DNA of 64,000 nt from an uncultured Chlorobiaceae bacterium (lineage in GTDB: Bacteria; Bacteroidota; Chlorobiia; Chlorobiales; Chlorobiaceae). Below the pieces are notes generated by a model. The model was not told the origin of the DNA. It did no database searches and saw only the letters and a list, made by a program, of their open reading frames with translations. This document shows positions 17,715-27,906 of the stretch, piece after piece; positions within the stretch are counted from its first letter, which is position 1, and each line of letters opens with the position of its first letter. The position numbers and the translations under genes were made by a program. The stretch spans positions 1-64,000 of the forward strand of contig CAILRB010000023.1 of NCBI GenBank assembly GCA_903836465.1. The letters are read 5' to 3'.

Positions 17715-20162
17715 ATGGCACTTGAACGAGGAAAATTGGTGCTCAGCAAGAAAGGAAAATCCTTGGTTGAAATAGAAGGAAAGCTTTTCAATCCAGCGCA
17801 AGGGGAGCTTTCCCAATCCATTTTGGAGCGGTTACCACAGTTGAACGGAGTAGAAGTGGAATTTGAACGAGAAGGTGGTCTGCCAAAAAAGATTCGTGAA
17901 GCTGGAGGTGTATTTGTTCCTCCTCATGCTGGTGTAACTATCAGAAAAAATGATCCTCGACATAATGAAGGTCGCAAAGAAATGCATAGCCGAACTCATG
18001 GTAGTACAATAGATATGGTACCGGATTTTCATAACCCATACAATTTTATTCCTGCTCCCCCAAGACAAACAGATGACCCTGATCTTGGCGATCATGTCCC
18101 TGTTAGCCAAGATAAATTTTACCCGGATAGAATTACAGGTCGTATCCGTGTTGGAATGGAAGCAATTACACCGCTTCTCGTTCCCGATCCAAGTAATTGC
18201 AGTGAAGATAACGGGCACAAGACATTTGAATTGCTGCGAGGCGATGACGAAAAACCATTGATTCCTTCATCAAGTATTCGGGGGCTGCTTCGTAGTGCAT
18301 TTGAAGCTGTGACAAACTCGCGGTTAGGTCGCTTTCCCAAAAAAGAGCATGGTAAGAGACTTGCTTATCGAATGGATGTTAAGGATGGACTTAAATTAAT
18401 TCCGGCTCGGATTGAGAATGGACTAATTCATTTGTTAACCGGCACCTCAGAGATTGGGCAGAATGGTGTTCCAAGGGGGTCTCAGTATGCTGCATGGCTT
18501 CCAAGGTACAGTGGACGTGATAAGGTCACGTTCACAGAATATACAGTAAAATATCCTGACGGCTCACTTCCTCAGCATGGAGACGAGGTAGATTGCCAAG
18601 TGGAGTTGACTACACATAGCCGTAATAAATTCAAATATTGGAAAATTGTTAAGGTCGAAAAAATAGGAAAAGCACATCAAATATATCGAAATAACTTAGC
18701 AGAAGGGATACGACAAATCCGTGGTTGGGTTTGTATCACTAATCCTAACATTAATAGCAAGCATGATGAACGGGTATTTTTCTTTTCTCCAACTGAATCC
18801 GGTTTACAGAAACAGACGTCATTCCCACTTAAAGAAGTGCATCGGCAGATGTGGCGTGAGCTTATCGAAAACTACCAAGATATTCATCAGGATGAGTTAA
18901 AAAAAAGAGATGATAACAAGGAGGCATATTACCAATACTTCGATCATGACCCAGGGCGTACGGCATGGTCAAGGCATGTTTATTCAAAAGCCGACAAAGA
19001 ATTGCAGGAAGGGACAATCTGCTATGTGAGATTATCAAGAGACAAACAAGACGTGGAAGCTCTTTTTCCAGTCATGATTGCCAGAGAGCTTTATTCTTCT
19101 TCTCCTTGGGAGTTGTTGCATTCTTCGCTTAGACCGGCGTCAAAGATATCTGAACTGTCACCAGCAGATCGTGTTTTTGGTTGGGTGCAGGCTGATTCTG
19201 AAGTTGAACAAGGGGAATCAAACTCTCAAACAGCAGTTCGGGGTTTGTTGCGTGTCGGACGGGTGAGATGCGAGTCATCTGTGGAGGATGCCATCAAAGT
19301 ATTTGCAGGGGATGGATTGCCATTGGCTATTCTTGCAGCTCCCAAGCCGCAGCAGGGTTGTTTTTATGTGGCTAATAAATCGAAAAATGGTGAGGCGCAA
19401 GGAAACGGGTTATCTAAAGTTGAGGCAGGATACTCTCTTGAAAAGGGGCTTCGTGGTCGCAAAGTTTACCCGCACCATCATCATAACAGCATATCAGAAA
19501 GTCATTGGGAAAATCCAATGACAGATCGAACACAAGAGAAGCAAGGGCCTTGGCAGGAATATCGGCGTCCTGATAGTGAAAAATTGCGGGATGAGCAAAA
19601 CCGTTCGATGCTTGGTTGGGTAAAGCCAGGCTGTCGCTTTGTTTTTGATATCCATGTGACAAATCTTTCTAAAGTGGAGTTAGGGGCATTATTATACTTT
19701 CTGCAACTCCCGAAAAATCATTTTCATCGTTTTGGCGGAGGCAAACCGCTCGGTTTCGGAAGCGTGCGGTTGTCGGTTACTGACTGCGAACTAATGACCG
19801 AGGATGCCTTGCGAGAAAGGTATTGTTCATGGGATTCTATAAGTAAGCTTGATAATATCTCGGAAGATGCGGTTGCCGTTTTCAGGGATGCTGTTCACCG
19901 CGCTTACGGCCAAAATCATCAAGGGAGTTTTGAGCAAATTCCGTTTATAAAGGCGTTTTTACGTGCTTGTACAGGTTTCGATGACCATTTGCCCATCCAT
20001 TACCCTCGAACCACCGAAAGTGGTCAACCCGGGCCACCCAATCCTAAAGGTGAGTCTTTCAAATGGTTCGTAGCAAATGAAAAAAGTGCAGCACGTTGTG
20101 CTCTTCACGATCTTGCAACTGATAACGGCTTGCCTACCTTGAAGGATCGTCAACCTCATTGA
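17715..20162 (+). CDS. TIGR03986-like large RAMP protein
   Basis: PLIPSSSIRGLLRSAFEAVTNSRLGRFPKKEHGKRLAYRM...HFHRFGGGKPLGFGSVRLSV. Confidence 0.8.
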   Translation: MALERGKLVLSKKGKSLVEIEGKLFNPAQGELSQSILERLPQLNGVEVEFEREGGLPKKIREAGGVFVPPHAGVTIRKNDPRHNEGRKEMHSRTHGSTIDMVPDFHNPYNFIPAPPRQTDDPDLGDHVPVSQDKFYPDRITGRIRVGMEAITPLLVPDPSNCSEDNGHKTFELLRGDDEKPLIPSSSIRGLLRSAFEAVTNSRLGRFPKKEHGKRLAYRMDVKDGLKLIPARIENGLIHLLTGTSEIGQNGVPRGSQYAAWLPRYSGRDKVTFTEYTVKYPDGSLPQHGDEVDCQVELTTHSRNKFKYWKIVKVEKIGKAHQIYRNNLAEGIRQIRGWVCITNPNINSKHDERVFFFSPTESGLQKQTSFPLKEVHRQMWRELIENYQDIHQDELKKRDDNKEAYYQYFDHDPGRTAWSRHVYSKADKELQEGTICYVRLSRDKQDVEALFPVMIARELYSSSPWELLHSSLRPASKISELSPADRVFGWVQADSEVEQGESNSQTAVRGLLRVGRVRCESSVEDAIKVFAGDGLPLAILAAPKPQQGCFYVANKSKNGEAQGNGLSKVEAGYSLEKGLRGRKVYPHHHHNSISESHWENPMTDRTQEKQGPWQEYRRPDSEKLRDEQNRSMLGWVKPGCRFVFDIHVTNLSKVELGALLYFLQLPKNHFHRFGGGKPLGFGSVRLSVTDCELMTEDALRERYCSWDSISKLDNISEDAVAVFRDAVHRAYGQNHQGSFEQIPFIKAFLRACTGFDDHLPIHYPRTTESGQPGPPNPKGESFKWFVANEKSAARCALHDLATDNGLPTLKDRQPH

Positions 20163-20345
20163 ATGTGCTGTTGGAATACGATCTGTTAATGAATCTTGAT
20201 GACTGTTTTGGAACCGCTTTGAAACCGTATTACGCAATTTTTTATTGAAACAGGAGTAAGTGAATTGTTGGACGCAGATGGACAATACCTCTTCAGGAAG
20301 CGCCAATTTCACAGTGTACAAAATCTTATAATTGCACTCCAAAAT

Positions 20346-21197
20346 ATGCGCATCACCCTCGAACTATCCCACCGCAAACGGACAGTGACGCTGCCAATAA
20401 ACAACAGCCACCTCATCTCCTCCCTCATCTACAACATCGTTGATAAAAGCTCAAGCGACTACGCCGAGCGGTTGCATGAGCAAGGATACAGGTTGCAGAA
20501 CAGGGCTTTCAAGCTGTTCACTTTTTCACCGCTTTATCCCGGAAACCACCATAAGTGGGTGATGCACGAGAACGGGACAATGAGCACTGCCGAGGCATTA
20601 CTGCATGTTACGGTCTCTTCTCCAAAGAATGAGTTTATTGAGCATCTGGTGATTGGCTTGTTGCAGGAGCCGTTGGTCTTGGTCGGGAATCAACGGTTCA
20701 AGGTTGAGACGGTTCGCAAGCTTGATTCACCTGACTTGAGTGACAACATGCCGTTTATCATGCTTTCACCTTTGGTCTGTACTACAAAGCGTGAGCTTGA
20801 GCAGTATCCTCAGTATCTTTTTCCGGGTGATTCGGAGTTTGAACGGGTTTTGCTTGAAAATCTTTTGCGGAAATATCAGGTGCTGCATGGGCGTGAGTTT
20901 GCCTGCACAAGTGAGCAATTCAGCTTTTCGATTGATCATGCTTATGTCGAGCGGATGAATGGTAAAATTCAGAAGTTGATCACCCTGAAGGAGGGGAGAA
21001 GTGATGAAACAAAAATCAAGGGTACGCTTGCACCGTTCAGGCTTCAAGCTCCTCGTGAACTGATTGAGGTTGGGTATGAGTGCGGGTTTGGGGAAAAGAA
21101 TTCGCAGGGTTTTGGGATGGTGAAGCTTGATACTACTCATCCCACTGACGATGTAAAGGATGGGCATCCGGCAAATAGAGAGATATCTGATCTGTGA
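20346..21197 (+). CDS. cas6: CRISPR repeat endoribonuclease Cas6
   Basis: MRITLELSHRKRTVTLPINNSHLISSLIYNIVDKSSSDYAERLHEQGY...GYECGFGEKNSQGFGMVKL (glycine-rich loop); ATG 20346 preferred over the upstream TTG at 20265. Confidence 0.9.
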   Translation: MRITLELSHRKRTVTLPINNSHLISSLIYNIVDKSSSDYAERLHEQGYRLQNRAFKLFTFSPLYPGNHHKWVMHENGTMSTAEALLHVTVSSPKNEFIEHLVIGLLQEPLVLVGNQRFKVETVRKLDSPDLSDNMPFIMLSPLVCTTKRELEQYPQYLFPGDSEFERVLLENLLRKYQVLHGREFACTSEQFSFSIDHAYVERMNGKIQKLITLKEGRSDETKIKGTLAPFRLQAPRELIEVGYECGFGEKNSQGFGMVKLDTTHPTDDVKDGHPANREISDL

Positions 21198-21268
21198 CCA
21201 GCGAAGTGGTTGGTAGTGAACGGGTCTTTATGAAACTTCCCACTTTTTGAGGTGCTTAAGGGATAAGT

Positions 21269-21328
21269 ATGTCGATACGATCGACATGTTGTTGTGATAT
21301 GTCGAAAAAGTCGCCATTTTTCGACATA
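21269..21328. repeat. Two adjacent perfect inverted repeats sharing ATGTCGA/TCGACAT
   Basis: ATGTCGAT-ACG-ATCGACAT (21269-21287) and TATGTCGAAAAA-GTCGCCA-TTTTTCGACATA (21298-21328). Confidence 0.85.
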
Positions 21329-21374
21329 GAGACAGTTGTTGTAGCTCAATAGTCTCTCGTGAAAAAATCTGCCT

Positions 21375-22379
21375 ATGCCTGAATGGTTATCACATATCCC
21401 TCGTCTTGAACTGGCGGAACCCTGGTGGCTGTTGCTGTTGCCGTTGTTGGCTGTTGCGGCCTGGTTGAAGGAGCGGCTTCAGGATAAGAGTCCTGCGATA
21501 CTTTTTCCGGGCCTTGAGCGACTCAAGGCTTCGGGATTTGAGGCGCGCCGGTGGTTGACTGTTGTGCCTCAGTGGCTGCGGGGGAGTGCGGTGGTGTTTT
21601 GTGTTCTGGCATTGACGGGACCCCGTCTTCTTATCCGCCAGAGTGAAGCTGAGGCGCGGGGTATTGATGTGATGCTGGCGCTTGATATTTCGGAGTCGAT
21701 GTTGCAGAAGGATTTTGCCGGTAAAAGCCGTCTTGATGCCGCAAGGGAGGTTGCCCGCAATTTTGTGCTGCGTCGATCGAATGACCGGATGGGTCTGGTG
21801 GTTTTTCGGGGAAAGGGGTACACGCAGTGTCCGCTGACGCTCGATCATGAGGTGCTTGCCATGTTGCTTGACCACCTCTCTCCAAAGGTGATACAGGATG
21901 ATGGTACGGCTATCGGCACGGCAATTCTTATTGCGGTGAACCGGCTCAAGGTATCGGAGTCGTCGAACAAGGTTATTATTCTGGTGACGGATGGTGAAAA
22001 TAATGCCGGAGAGGTTGGCCCGGCAACGGCTGCCGGGCTTGCTGCACGCAACGGAATAAGGATTTATGCTATTAACGCAGGGTTTAAAACTGTTGAAGGT
22101 CGGCAGGATGTTGCAGGGGAACGTGGCGGCGATCCACTGCGGGATGAGGAGTCGCTTCAGGGGATTGCCCGGACAACGGGCGGCGGCTATTTCAGGGTGG
22201 ATGATCCGGCAGGATTTGATAAAACGATAAGCACTATTGATCGGCAGGAAAAGAGCCGTCATGCGGGGCCGGTGATGGAGCACCGTTCTGGATTGTTTTT
22301 CTTTTTTTTGCTGGGGGCGGTGGTACTGCTCTTGCTTGAAGTTATGTTGTCAAATACTCGATTGTTGAGGGTGCCGTAG
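21375..22379 (+). CDS. batA: VWA-domain membrane protein, BatA-like
   Basis: PWWLLLLPLLAVAAWL; MIDAS DISES (LALDISESMLQKDF); C-terminal TM. Confidence 0.8.
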   Translation: MPEWLSHIPRLELAEPWWLLLLPLLAVAAWLKERLQDKSPAILFPGLERLKASGFEARRWLTVVPQWLRGSAVVFCVLALTGPRLLIRQSEAEARGIDVMLALDISESMLQKDFAGKSRLDAAREVARNFVLRRSNDRMGLVVFRGKGYTQCPLTLDHEVLAMLLDHLSPKVIQDDGTAIGTAILIAVNRLKVSESSNKVIILVTDGENNAGEVGPATAAGLAARNGIRIYAINAGFKTVEGRQDVAGERGGDPLRDEESLQGIARTTGGGYFRVDDPAGFDKTISTIDRQEKSRHAGPVMEHRSGLFFFFLLGAVVLLLLEVMLSNTRLLRVP

Positions 22380-22411
22380 TCTCGAAATGTTGAGTGGACG
22401 GGAGTGTGCCT

Positions 22412-23428
22412 ATGTGTTTTACCTGGCCTGAAAATATTGTTTATCTGCTTTTGCTGATACCGCTTGCCGTGTTTCTTGGCTATGGTGTCATGCGGGCGTT
22501 CCATGTTCGCGAAGCCCTTGTGGGGTCCGATACGGCTGAGGCGATCATGCCCCGTTTGCGATTGGGAATGGTGTTGCTGAAAAAAGGGCTGCTTTTTTCA
22601 GCTATTGCCTTGCTGCTTGTTGCCTTGACCGGTCCCCGATTTTGCAGCGGGGGCCGGCCGGTGCCGCGCAAAGGTGCTGATCTGGTGTTTATGCTTGATA
22701 TTTCCCGCAGCATGATGGCGCGCGATGTGCTTCCTGACCGTCTCGGGCAGGCGAAACAGGAGATAAGCAGCATCAGCCATGCCGTGCGAGGCGGCCGGAG
22801 GGCTATTCTTCTTTTTGCCGGCGCGCCGCTGGTGCAGTGCCCTCTGACGACCGACAAGGAGGCGTTCGATGCGCTGCTTGGCATGGCTTCGCCTGATCTT
22901 ATTGAGGATCAGGGCACCTCTTTTCGCCAGGCCCTTCAGCTTGCCGCTTCTCTTCTCGAGCCTGGATCGGAAAATCGCCTGGCGCCGGGACTCAAAGGTG
23001 AAAAGATTCTGGTGCTGTTGAGTGATGGTGAGGATCATGCCGGTGATATCCAGGCCGCAGCGCAGCAATTGAAAAAGGCGGGCGTTCATCTTTTTGTGAT
23101 AGGAGTTGGCATGCGTCAGCCGGTTGCGATTCCGCTGGGCGGGGGCGTCCTTAAACGGGATGAACATGGCCAGGTGGTGATGAGCAGTTTCAAGCCTGAA
23201 ACGTTGCAGGAGCTGGCTCGTGATGCGGGTGGCTTATACTACCGCAGCAGGGCGGAACACACTGTTTTTGCTGAGGTTTCTGAAAGGATTAACCGCATGG
23301 AGGCCGCTTCTCGCTGGATGATGGAGCCTGCTGAGCATGACGCATCGCTTACCCGTACCCTTCTTGCGGCAGCTCTTTTTCTCCTGCTTTCTGAAACCAT
23401 ACCTGGAAAAGGAGCGGGACGACGATAA
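22412..23428 (+). CDS. batB: VWA-domain membrane protein, BatB-like
   Basis: FMLDISRSMMARDVLPDRLGQAKQEI; paired with BatA; ATG 22412 used. Confidence 0.75.
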   Translation: MCFTWPENIVYLLLLIPLAVFLGYGVMRAFHVREALVGSDTAEAIMPRLRLGMVLLKKGLLFSAIALLLVALTGPRFCSGGRPVPRKGADLVFMLDISRSMMARDVLPDRLGQAKQEISSISHAVRGGRRAILLFAGAPLVQCPLTTDKEAFDALLGMASPDLIEDQGTSFRQALQLAASLLEPGSENRLAPGLKGEKILVLLSDGEDHAGDIQAAAQQLKKAGVHLFVIGVGMRQPVAIPLGGGVLKRDEHGQVVMSSFKPETLQELARDAGGLYYRSRAEHTVFAEVSERINRMEAASRWMMEPAEHDASLTRTLLAAALFLLLSETIPGKGAGRR

Positions 23429-23539
23429 AGGAGTGTGCAGGGTATCAAGCATGGCCCTTTCTTGTTGCAAAAAATTGTTACATTGCTTATTACAATCAAA
23501 GTAATAGCAGTCCATTATCAGACGAAACACAGAACCGTT

Positions 23540-23836
23540 ATGGAGCAGCAGAATACAGGTCTAAGAGCTCTTGACTCTATCGAAAGGGCGAAACTGGGAA
23601 TCAAGGTTTTTAACATGCCTTTTGATCAAGCTGAAGAGGTGATTGATGACTATGTCAGTCAGGGAAATTATGATCCGGCCTCCGTGGAACTTTTCAAGGA
23701 GCAGCTTGATACCCAGCGTCACATTCAGGAGAAAAGCGTTGAGATTTTTTCTACCGGCGCCCAGATTCTTCGGCTGGTGATCAATGCTGTTGTAAAAAAC
23801 ATGCCATCGTCTACGGGAGATACTTCTCATTCCTGA
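23540..23836 (+). CDS. Hypothetical protein
   Basis: Open frame MEQQNTGLRALDSIERAKLGIKVFNMPFDQAEEVIDDYV; start chosen at 23540. Confidence 0.5.
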   Translation: MEQQNTGLRALDSIERAKLGIKVFNMPFDQAEEVIDDYVSQGNYDPASVELFKEQLDTQRHIQEKSVEIFSTGAQILRLVINAVVKNMPSSTGDTSHS

Positions 23837-23868
23837 ACCTGAACATTGTATAATAAAGACTCAGAATT

Positions 23869-25191
23869 ATGCAATTTGATCCTAACAGATTCACTCTGAA
23901 AGCCCAGGAGGCTTTACAGGCGGCGTCAACGCTTGCTGGCAGCCGACAGCATCAGCAGATTGAACCCGAACATCTGCTTTTTGCCATGTTTGACGATAAA
24001 AGCAGTATTGCCATGCAGATAGCGCAGAAGCTTGAGGCTCCTGCCGAAACGTTGCAAGCGGCGCTTAACCGGGAAATTGAGAGGATTCCCAAGGTGACCG
24101 GAGCATCGGCTACGGGCCAGTATCTTTCGCAAAATCTTGCAAAGGTGTTTGATGTGGCTTTGAAAGAGGCCGAAAATCTGAAGGATGACTATATCAGTTC
24201 TGAGCATCTTCTGATTGCTCTGAGCGAAGCCGGTGTTACGGTGTCGCGCATGCTGCAGGATGCCGGATTCAGTCGCAACGCCATTCTCAAGGTGCTTGCC
24301 ACCATCAGGGGGACGCAGCGGGTGACCAGCCAGAGCGCTGAGGAAACCTACAATTCACTGAAAAAATATTCGCGCAATCTCAATGACCAGGCGCGCAAGG
24401 GCAAGCTCGATCCGGTTATCGGGCGTGACGAGGAGATTCGCAGGGTGCTGCAGATCCTTAGTCGCCGAACCAAGAACAATCCTGTCCTTATCGGTGAGCC
24501 GGGAGTCGGCAAGACGGCGCTGGTGGAAGGTATTGCGCAACGCATTGTGGCTGGTGACGTGCCTGAAAACCTCAAGAGCAAACAGATTGCGGCGCTTGAT
24601 ATTGCGCAGCTTGTTGCGGGTGCGAAGTTTCGCGGGGAGTTTGAGGAGCGTTTGAAAGCTGTCGTGCGCGAGGTGCAGTCGTCTGATGGCGAGATTATTC
24701 TGTTTATTGATGAACTTCATCTGCTGGTGGGAGCCGGTTCTGCCGAAGGCTCAATGGATGCCGCCAATATTCTCAAGCCTGCGCTTGCGCGCGGTGAACT
24801 TCGCTGTATTGGTGCCACGACGCTTGATGAGTATCGCAAGCATATTGAAAAAGATGCGGCCCTTGAGCGCCGGTTCCAGACGGTACTGGTCGATCAGCCG
24901 AGTGTTGAGGATACGGTCTCCATTTTGCGCGGTCTCAAGGAGAAATATGAGATTCATCATGGCGTTCGTATCAAGGATGCGGCTATCGTCGCGGCAGCAG
25001 AGCTTTCCAACCGCTATATTGCAGATCGTTTTCTGCCCGATAAGGCCATCGATCTGATTGACGAAGCCTCTTCTCGCCTCAGGCTGGAAATAGACAGCAG
25101 TCCCGAAGAGCTTGACCGGATAAACCGCGAAATCCGCCGTCTTGAAATTGAACGTGAGGCACTGAAGCGCGAAATTGAAATCGGAGGATAG
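23869..25191 (+). CDS. ClpB/Hsp100 N-terminal half only (N-domain + NBD1, ends in the middle domain)
   Basis: [73 protein letters not shown], then LKREIEIGG stop; no NBD2. Confidence 0.9.
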   Translation: MQFDPNRFTLKAQEALQAASTLAGSRQHQQIEPEHLLFAMFDDKSSIAMQIAQKLEAPAETLQAALNREIERIPKVTGASATGQYLSQNLAKVFDVALKEAENLKDDYISSEHLLIALSEAGVTVSRMLQDAGFSRNAILKVLATIRGTQRVTSQSAEETYNSLKKYSRNLNDQARKGKLDPVIGRDEEIRRVLQILSRRTKNNPVLIGEPGVGKTALVEGIAQRIVAGDVPENLKSKQIAALDIAQLVAGAKFRGEFEERLKAVVREVQSSDGEIILFIDELHLLVGAGSAEGSMDAANILKPALARGELRCIGATTLDEYRKHIEKDAALERRFQTVLVDQPSVEDTVSILRGLKEKYEIHHGVRIKDAAIVAAAELSNRYIADRFLPDKAIDLIDEASSRLRLEIDSSPEELDRINREIRRLEIEREALKREIEIGG

Positions 25192-25248
25192 CAGATTGCG
25201 ACTGAGCAAAAAAGATTTTTTTATGCCGTTATGGGAAAGGGGTAAAGT

Positions 25249-27870
25249 ATGACCACACGGTTTGTTAAACATAACCCGGCTTTTCTTGAGGAGGAGCAGC
25301 TTATAGAAAATTTTGTGGTGCGTCAGGCTGATGTTGAGCTTCTCAAAAGAATCATCAGCGACCATGTACCTGGCTCAAGCCAGCATCAGCTTCTTACTGG
25401 TGCACGAGGCAGCGGCAAAACACTGTTAGTGCATCGTCTTGCAGCAGAGATCAGGCAGCATGACGAACTGCGCAATCGTTTCTATCCTCTTATCTTTTCC
25501 GAAGAGAGTTATCAGGTCAGTTCAGCCGCTGAATTCTGGCTTGAATCGCTTTTTTGTCTTGGCAGGCAGACTGGTGATGAGCAATGGAAAAAGGCATATC
25601 TTGAACTCCGCTCTGAAATTGATGATCAACTGCTTTCCGGGCGGGCATTGCAGCTTCTGCTTGATTTTGCCGACAGCGAGGGAAAAGTGATTCTGCTCAT
25701 TGTCGAGAATCTCAATATGCTTTTTGGTGATCTGGCAAGTGCTGAGGAGGGGGAGAATATTCGCCAAACCCTCATGAATGAGCCGCGATTACTGCTTCTT
25801 GCCACGGCGACAAACCTGTTCGAAGGGATTGATCATCCCACCACTGCGATGTTTGAGATGTTCAGGATCCATGAACTCCAGCCTCTTGATGATGAGGAGT
25901 GCAATGCTTTGTGGGAGCTCAATGCCGGCGAAAAACTTCCAGGGGAACAGATCAGGCCGGTAAGGATACTGACTGGAGGCAATCCCCGCATGTTGGCTCT
26001 TTTTGCCAGATGCGGAGCAAAACGGCCATTCAGGCAGCTCCTTGATGCCCTTGTCGAGGCGGTTGATGAGCATACTGAATATTTTAAAAGTCATCTTGAC
26101 ACGATGGCGCCGATTGAGAGAAAGGTCTATCTGGCGCTTGCCGAACTCTGGAGCATTTCGTCGGTTCGGGAGATTGCTCTGGTGGCAAGGCTTGATGTCA
26201 ACAAGACCAGCGCCTATCTGAACAGGCTGCTGAACCGTGGCATTGTCGTTATCGAGAAACAGGCTAAAAGAAATAAGTTATATGGCTTGTCAGAAGGAAG
26301 TTACAGTATCTATTACCTGCTGAGAAGATATGGCAGGCTGGCCGACCGGGTCAGGGCTATTGTGACCTTTATGATCCATCTTTACGATCCGCTCTCTGCT
26401 AAACTGTTGCCGGGTGAAGAGGGAGAAGTACTTGTATCTGAGCACTCTCCTGCTGTGTATGCTGCCTTTGAAGAGGCGGTGATGAGTCTTCCGGATCGGA
26501 AACATTTTCAGCAATATCGCGATCATTTTGCCGCAGCAGTGGTCGTGGCCAGGAGTTGTCCTGCCCGGCCTGAAGCGGTAAAAAATATTCGGGTTGCCGA
26601 GAGAATGACTGTTTTGAGGAACGGAGAGGCTCGTGAAGATGACGTGGAAAACAAAGTTCTTGAAGAGGGTTTTAACCATGCTTTTGGACTGCTTGAAGCC
26701 GGTAACTATGCTGAAGCATTTCATGTGTTTGAAGCCATCATCATGGTTCACAAAAGTAGTTCAGAAGATCAGATCGCCGTACAGGTTGCGGGAGCTATGT
26801 TTGGCAAGGGGGTGGCACTTGGCAACTTGAACCGTCCTGAAGAGGCTGTCAAGACTTATGATGAATTAATTACCACGTACAAGGGTCGTTTTGAAGGGCT
26901 TCATGTGCTGCCTGTTGTCATGGCTATGTTCAGCAAAGGATGTAAACTTATTGACTTGAATCGCTCTGAAGGGGCCATAGAGGCTTATGAAGAGCTGATA
27001 GCCACCTACAAAGAGTGTTCTGAAGAGCAGATTGTCAAGCGGGTCGTCATGGCTCTTTTCGGTAAAGCGCTTCTGCTTGACGAGTTGCATCGCAAGCATG
27101 AGGCTCTTCAGCTCTATGAAGAACTTCTGGCACCTTTCAAAGAGCGGCCTGAAGGAGAGATTGCCGAACAGGTGGCAAAGTGCATGGTGCATAACGGCAT
27201 TCTTCTTGGCGATCTGCACCGTATGGACGAAGAGATTCAGCTCTATGAAGAACTTATTGCCCGCTATACAGAGCGGCCTGAAACGGGAATTCTGGAACAG
27301 GTGGTCAGTGCACGGTTCAACAAGGGAATTGCTCTTGACAGTTTGCTCCGCCTGGATGAAGCGGTTCAAACCTATGAAGAACTTATTACTATCTATACAG
27401 ATCGTCCTGAAGAGCAGATTGTTGTCAAAGTGTCGAACGCCATGCTCAACAAAGGAGTTGTCTATGGAAAACTTGACCGATATCAGGAGGCTGAAACTGC
27501 TTTTATGAAGGCCATGGAATTAAGTGCTCAAGGATTGAGAGCGCAATTAGTGTTGCTGAAATTGTTGATGAAGATGCAGGAGCGGCAAAACGAAGCACTG
27601 GAGCTTGCAGGCGAGTATGTCGCCGACGCTGATCTTGTTGAGAGTACCATCGAAGGAGCCATAGAGCAGTTTGTAAAGCTTGCGGCATTGGGGTATGCGC
27701 CGGAAGCGCTGTGCATTCTTGTTGATTCGCCTGCTGAACGACATCTTGAACCTCTTGTTGCGGCCTTGCGGTTGTACACTGGTGCAGAGGTGAGAAGTGC
27801 TGTAGAGATTCTTGAAGTGGCAAAAGATGTGGTGAAAAAAATTGAAGAGCAGCAGCGTCTTATGAATTGA
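25249..27870 (+). CDS. P-loop ATPase-wHTH-TPR protein (STAND-like architecture)
   Basis: Walker A LLTGARGSGKTLLVHRL, ILLIVENLNMLFGDL, winged-helix-like SSVREIALVARLDVNKTSAYLNRLLNRGIV, C-terminal roughly 40-aa TPR-like repeats (EEAVKTYDELITTYK, GAIEAYEELIATYK, EALQLYEELLAPFK, EEIQLYEELIARYT, EAVQTYEELITIYT). Confidence 0.8.
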   Translation: MTTRFVKHNPAFLEEEQLIENFVVRQADVELLKRIISDHVPGSSQHQLLTGARGSGKTLLVHRLAAEIRQHDELRNRFYPLIFSEESYQVSSAAEFWLESLFCLGRQTGDEQWKKAYLELRSEIDDQLLSGRALQLLLDFADSEGKVILLIVENLNMLFGDLASAEEGENIRQTLMNEPRLLLLATATNLFEGIDHPTTAMFEMFRIHELQPLDDEECNALWELNAGEKLPGEQIRPVRILTGGNPRMLALFARCGAKRPFRQLLDALVEAVDEHTEYFKSHLDTMAPIERKVYLALAELWSISSVREIALVARLDVNKTSAYLNRLLNRGIVVIEKQAKRNKLYGLSEGSYSIYYLLRRYGRLADRVRAIVTFMIHLYDPLSAKLLPGEEGEVLVSEHSPAVYAAFEEAVMSLPDRKHFQQYRDHFAAAVVVARSCPARPEAVKNIRVAERMTVLRNGEAREDDVENKVLEEGFNHAFGLLEAGNYAEAFHVFEAIIMVHKSSSEDQIAVQVAGAMFGKGVALGNLNRPEEAVKTYDELITTYKGRFEGLHVLPVVMAMFSKGCKLIDLNRSEGAIEAYEELIATYKECSEEQIVKRVVMALFGKALLLDELHRKHEALQLYEELLAPFKERPEGEIAEQVAKCMVHNGILLGDLHRMDEEIQLYEELIARYTERPETGILEQVVSARFNKGIALDSLLRLDEAVQTYEELITIYTDRPEEQIVVKVSNAMLNKGVVYGKLDRYQEAETAFMKAMELSAQGLRAQLVLLKLLMKMQERQNEALELAGEYVADADLVESTIEGAIEQFVKLAALGYAPEALCILVDSPAERHLEPLVAALRLYTGAEVRSAVEILEVAKDVVKKIEEQQRLMN

Positions 27871-27906
27871 GGGATCAAATCAAATAACGAAAACAGGTAT
27901 TGACAG

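Noticed and set aside
21390-22283. Long minus-strand ORF (297 aa) opposite batA
   Set aside because: Antisense shadow ORF of a confident VWA protein; composition (His/Arg/Gln-rich) is not protein-like.
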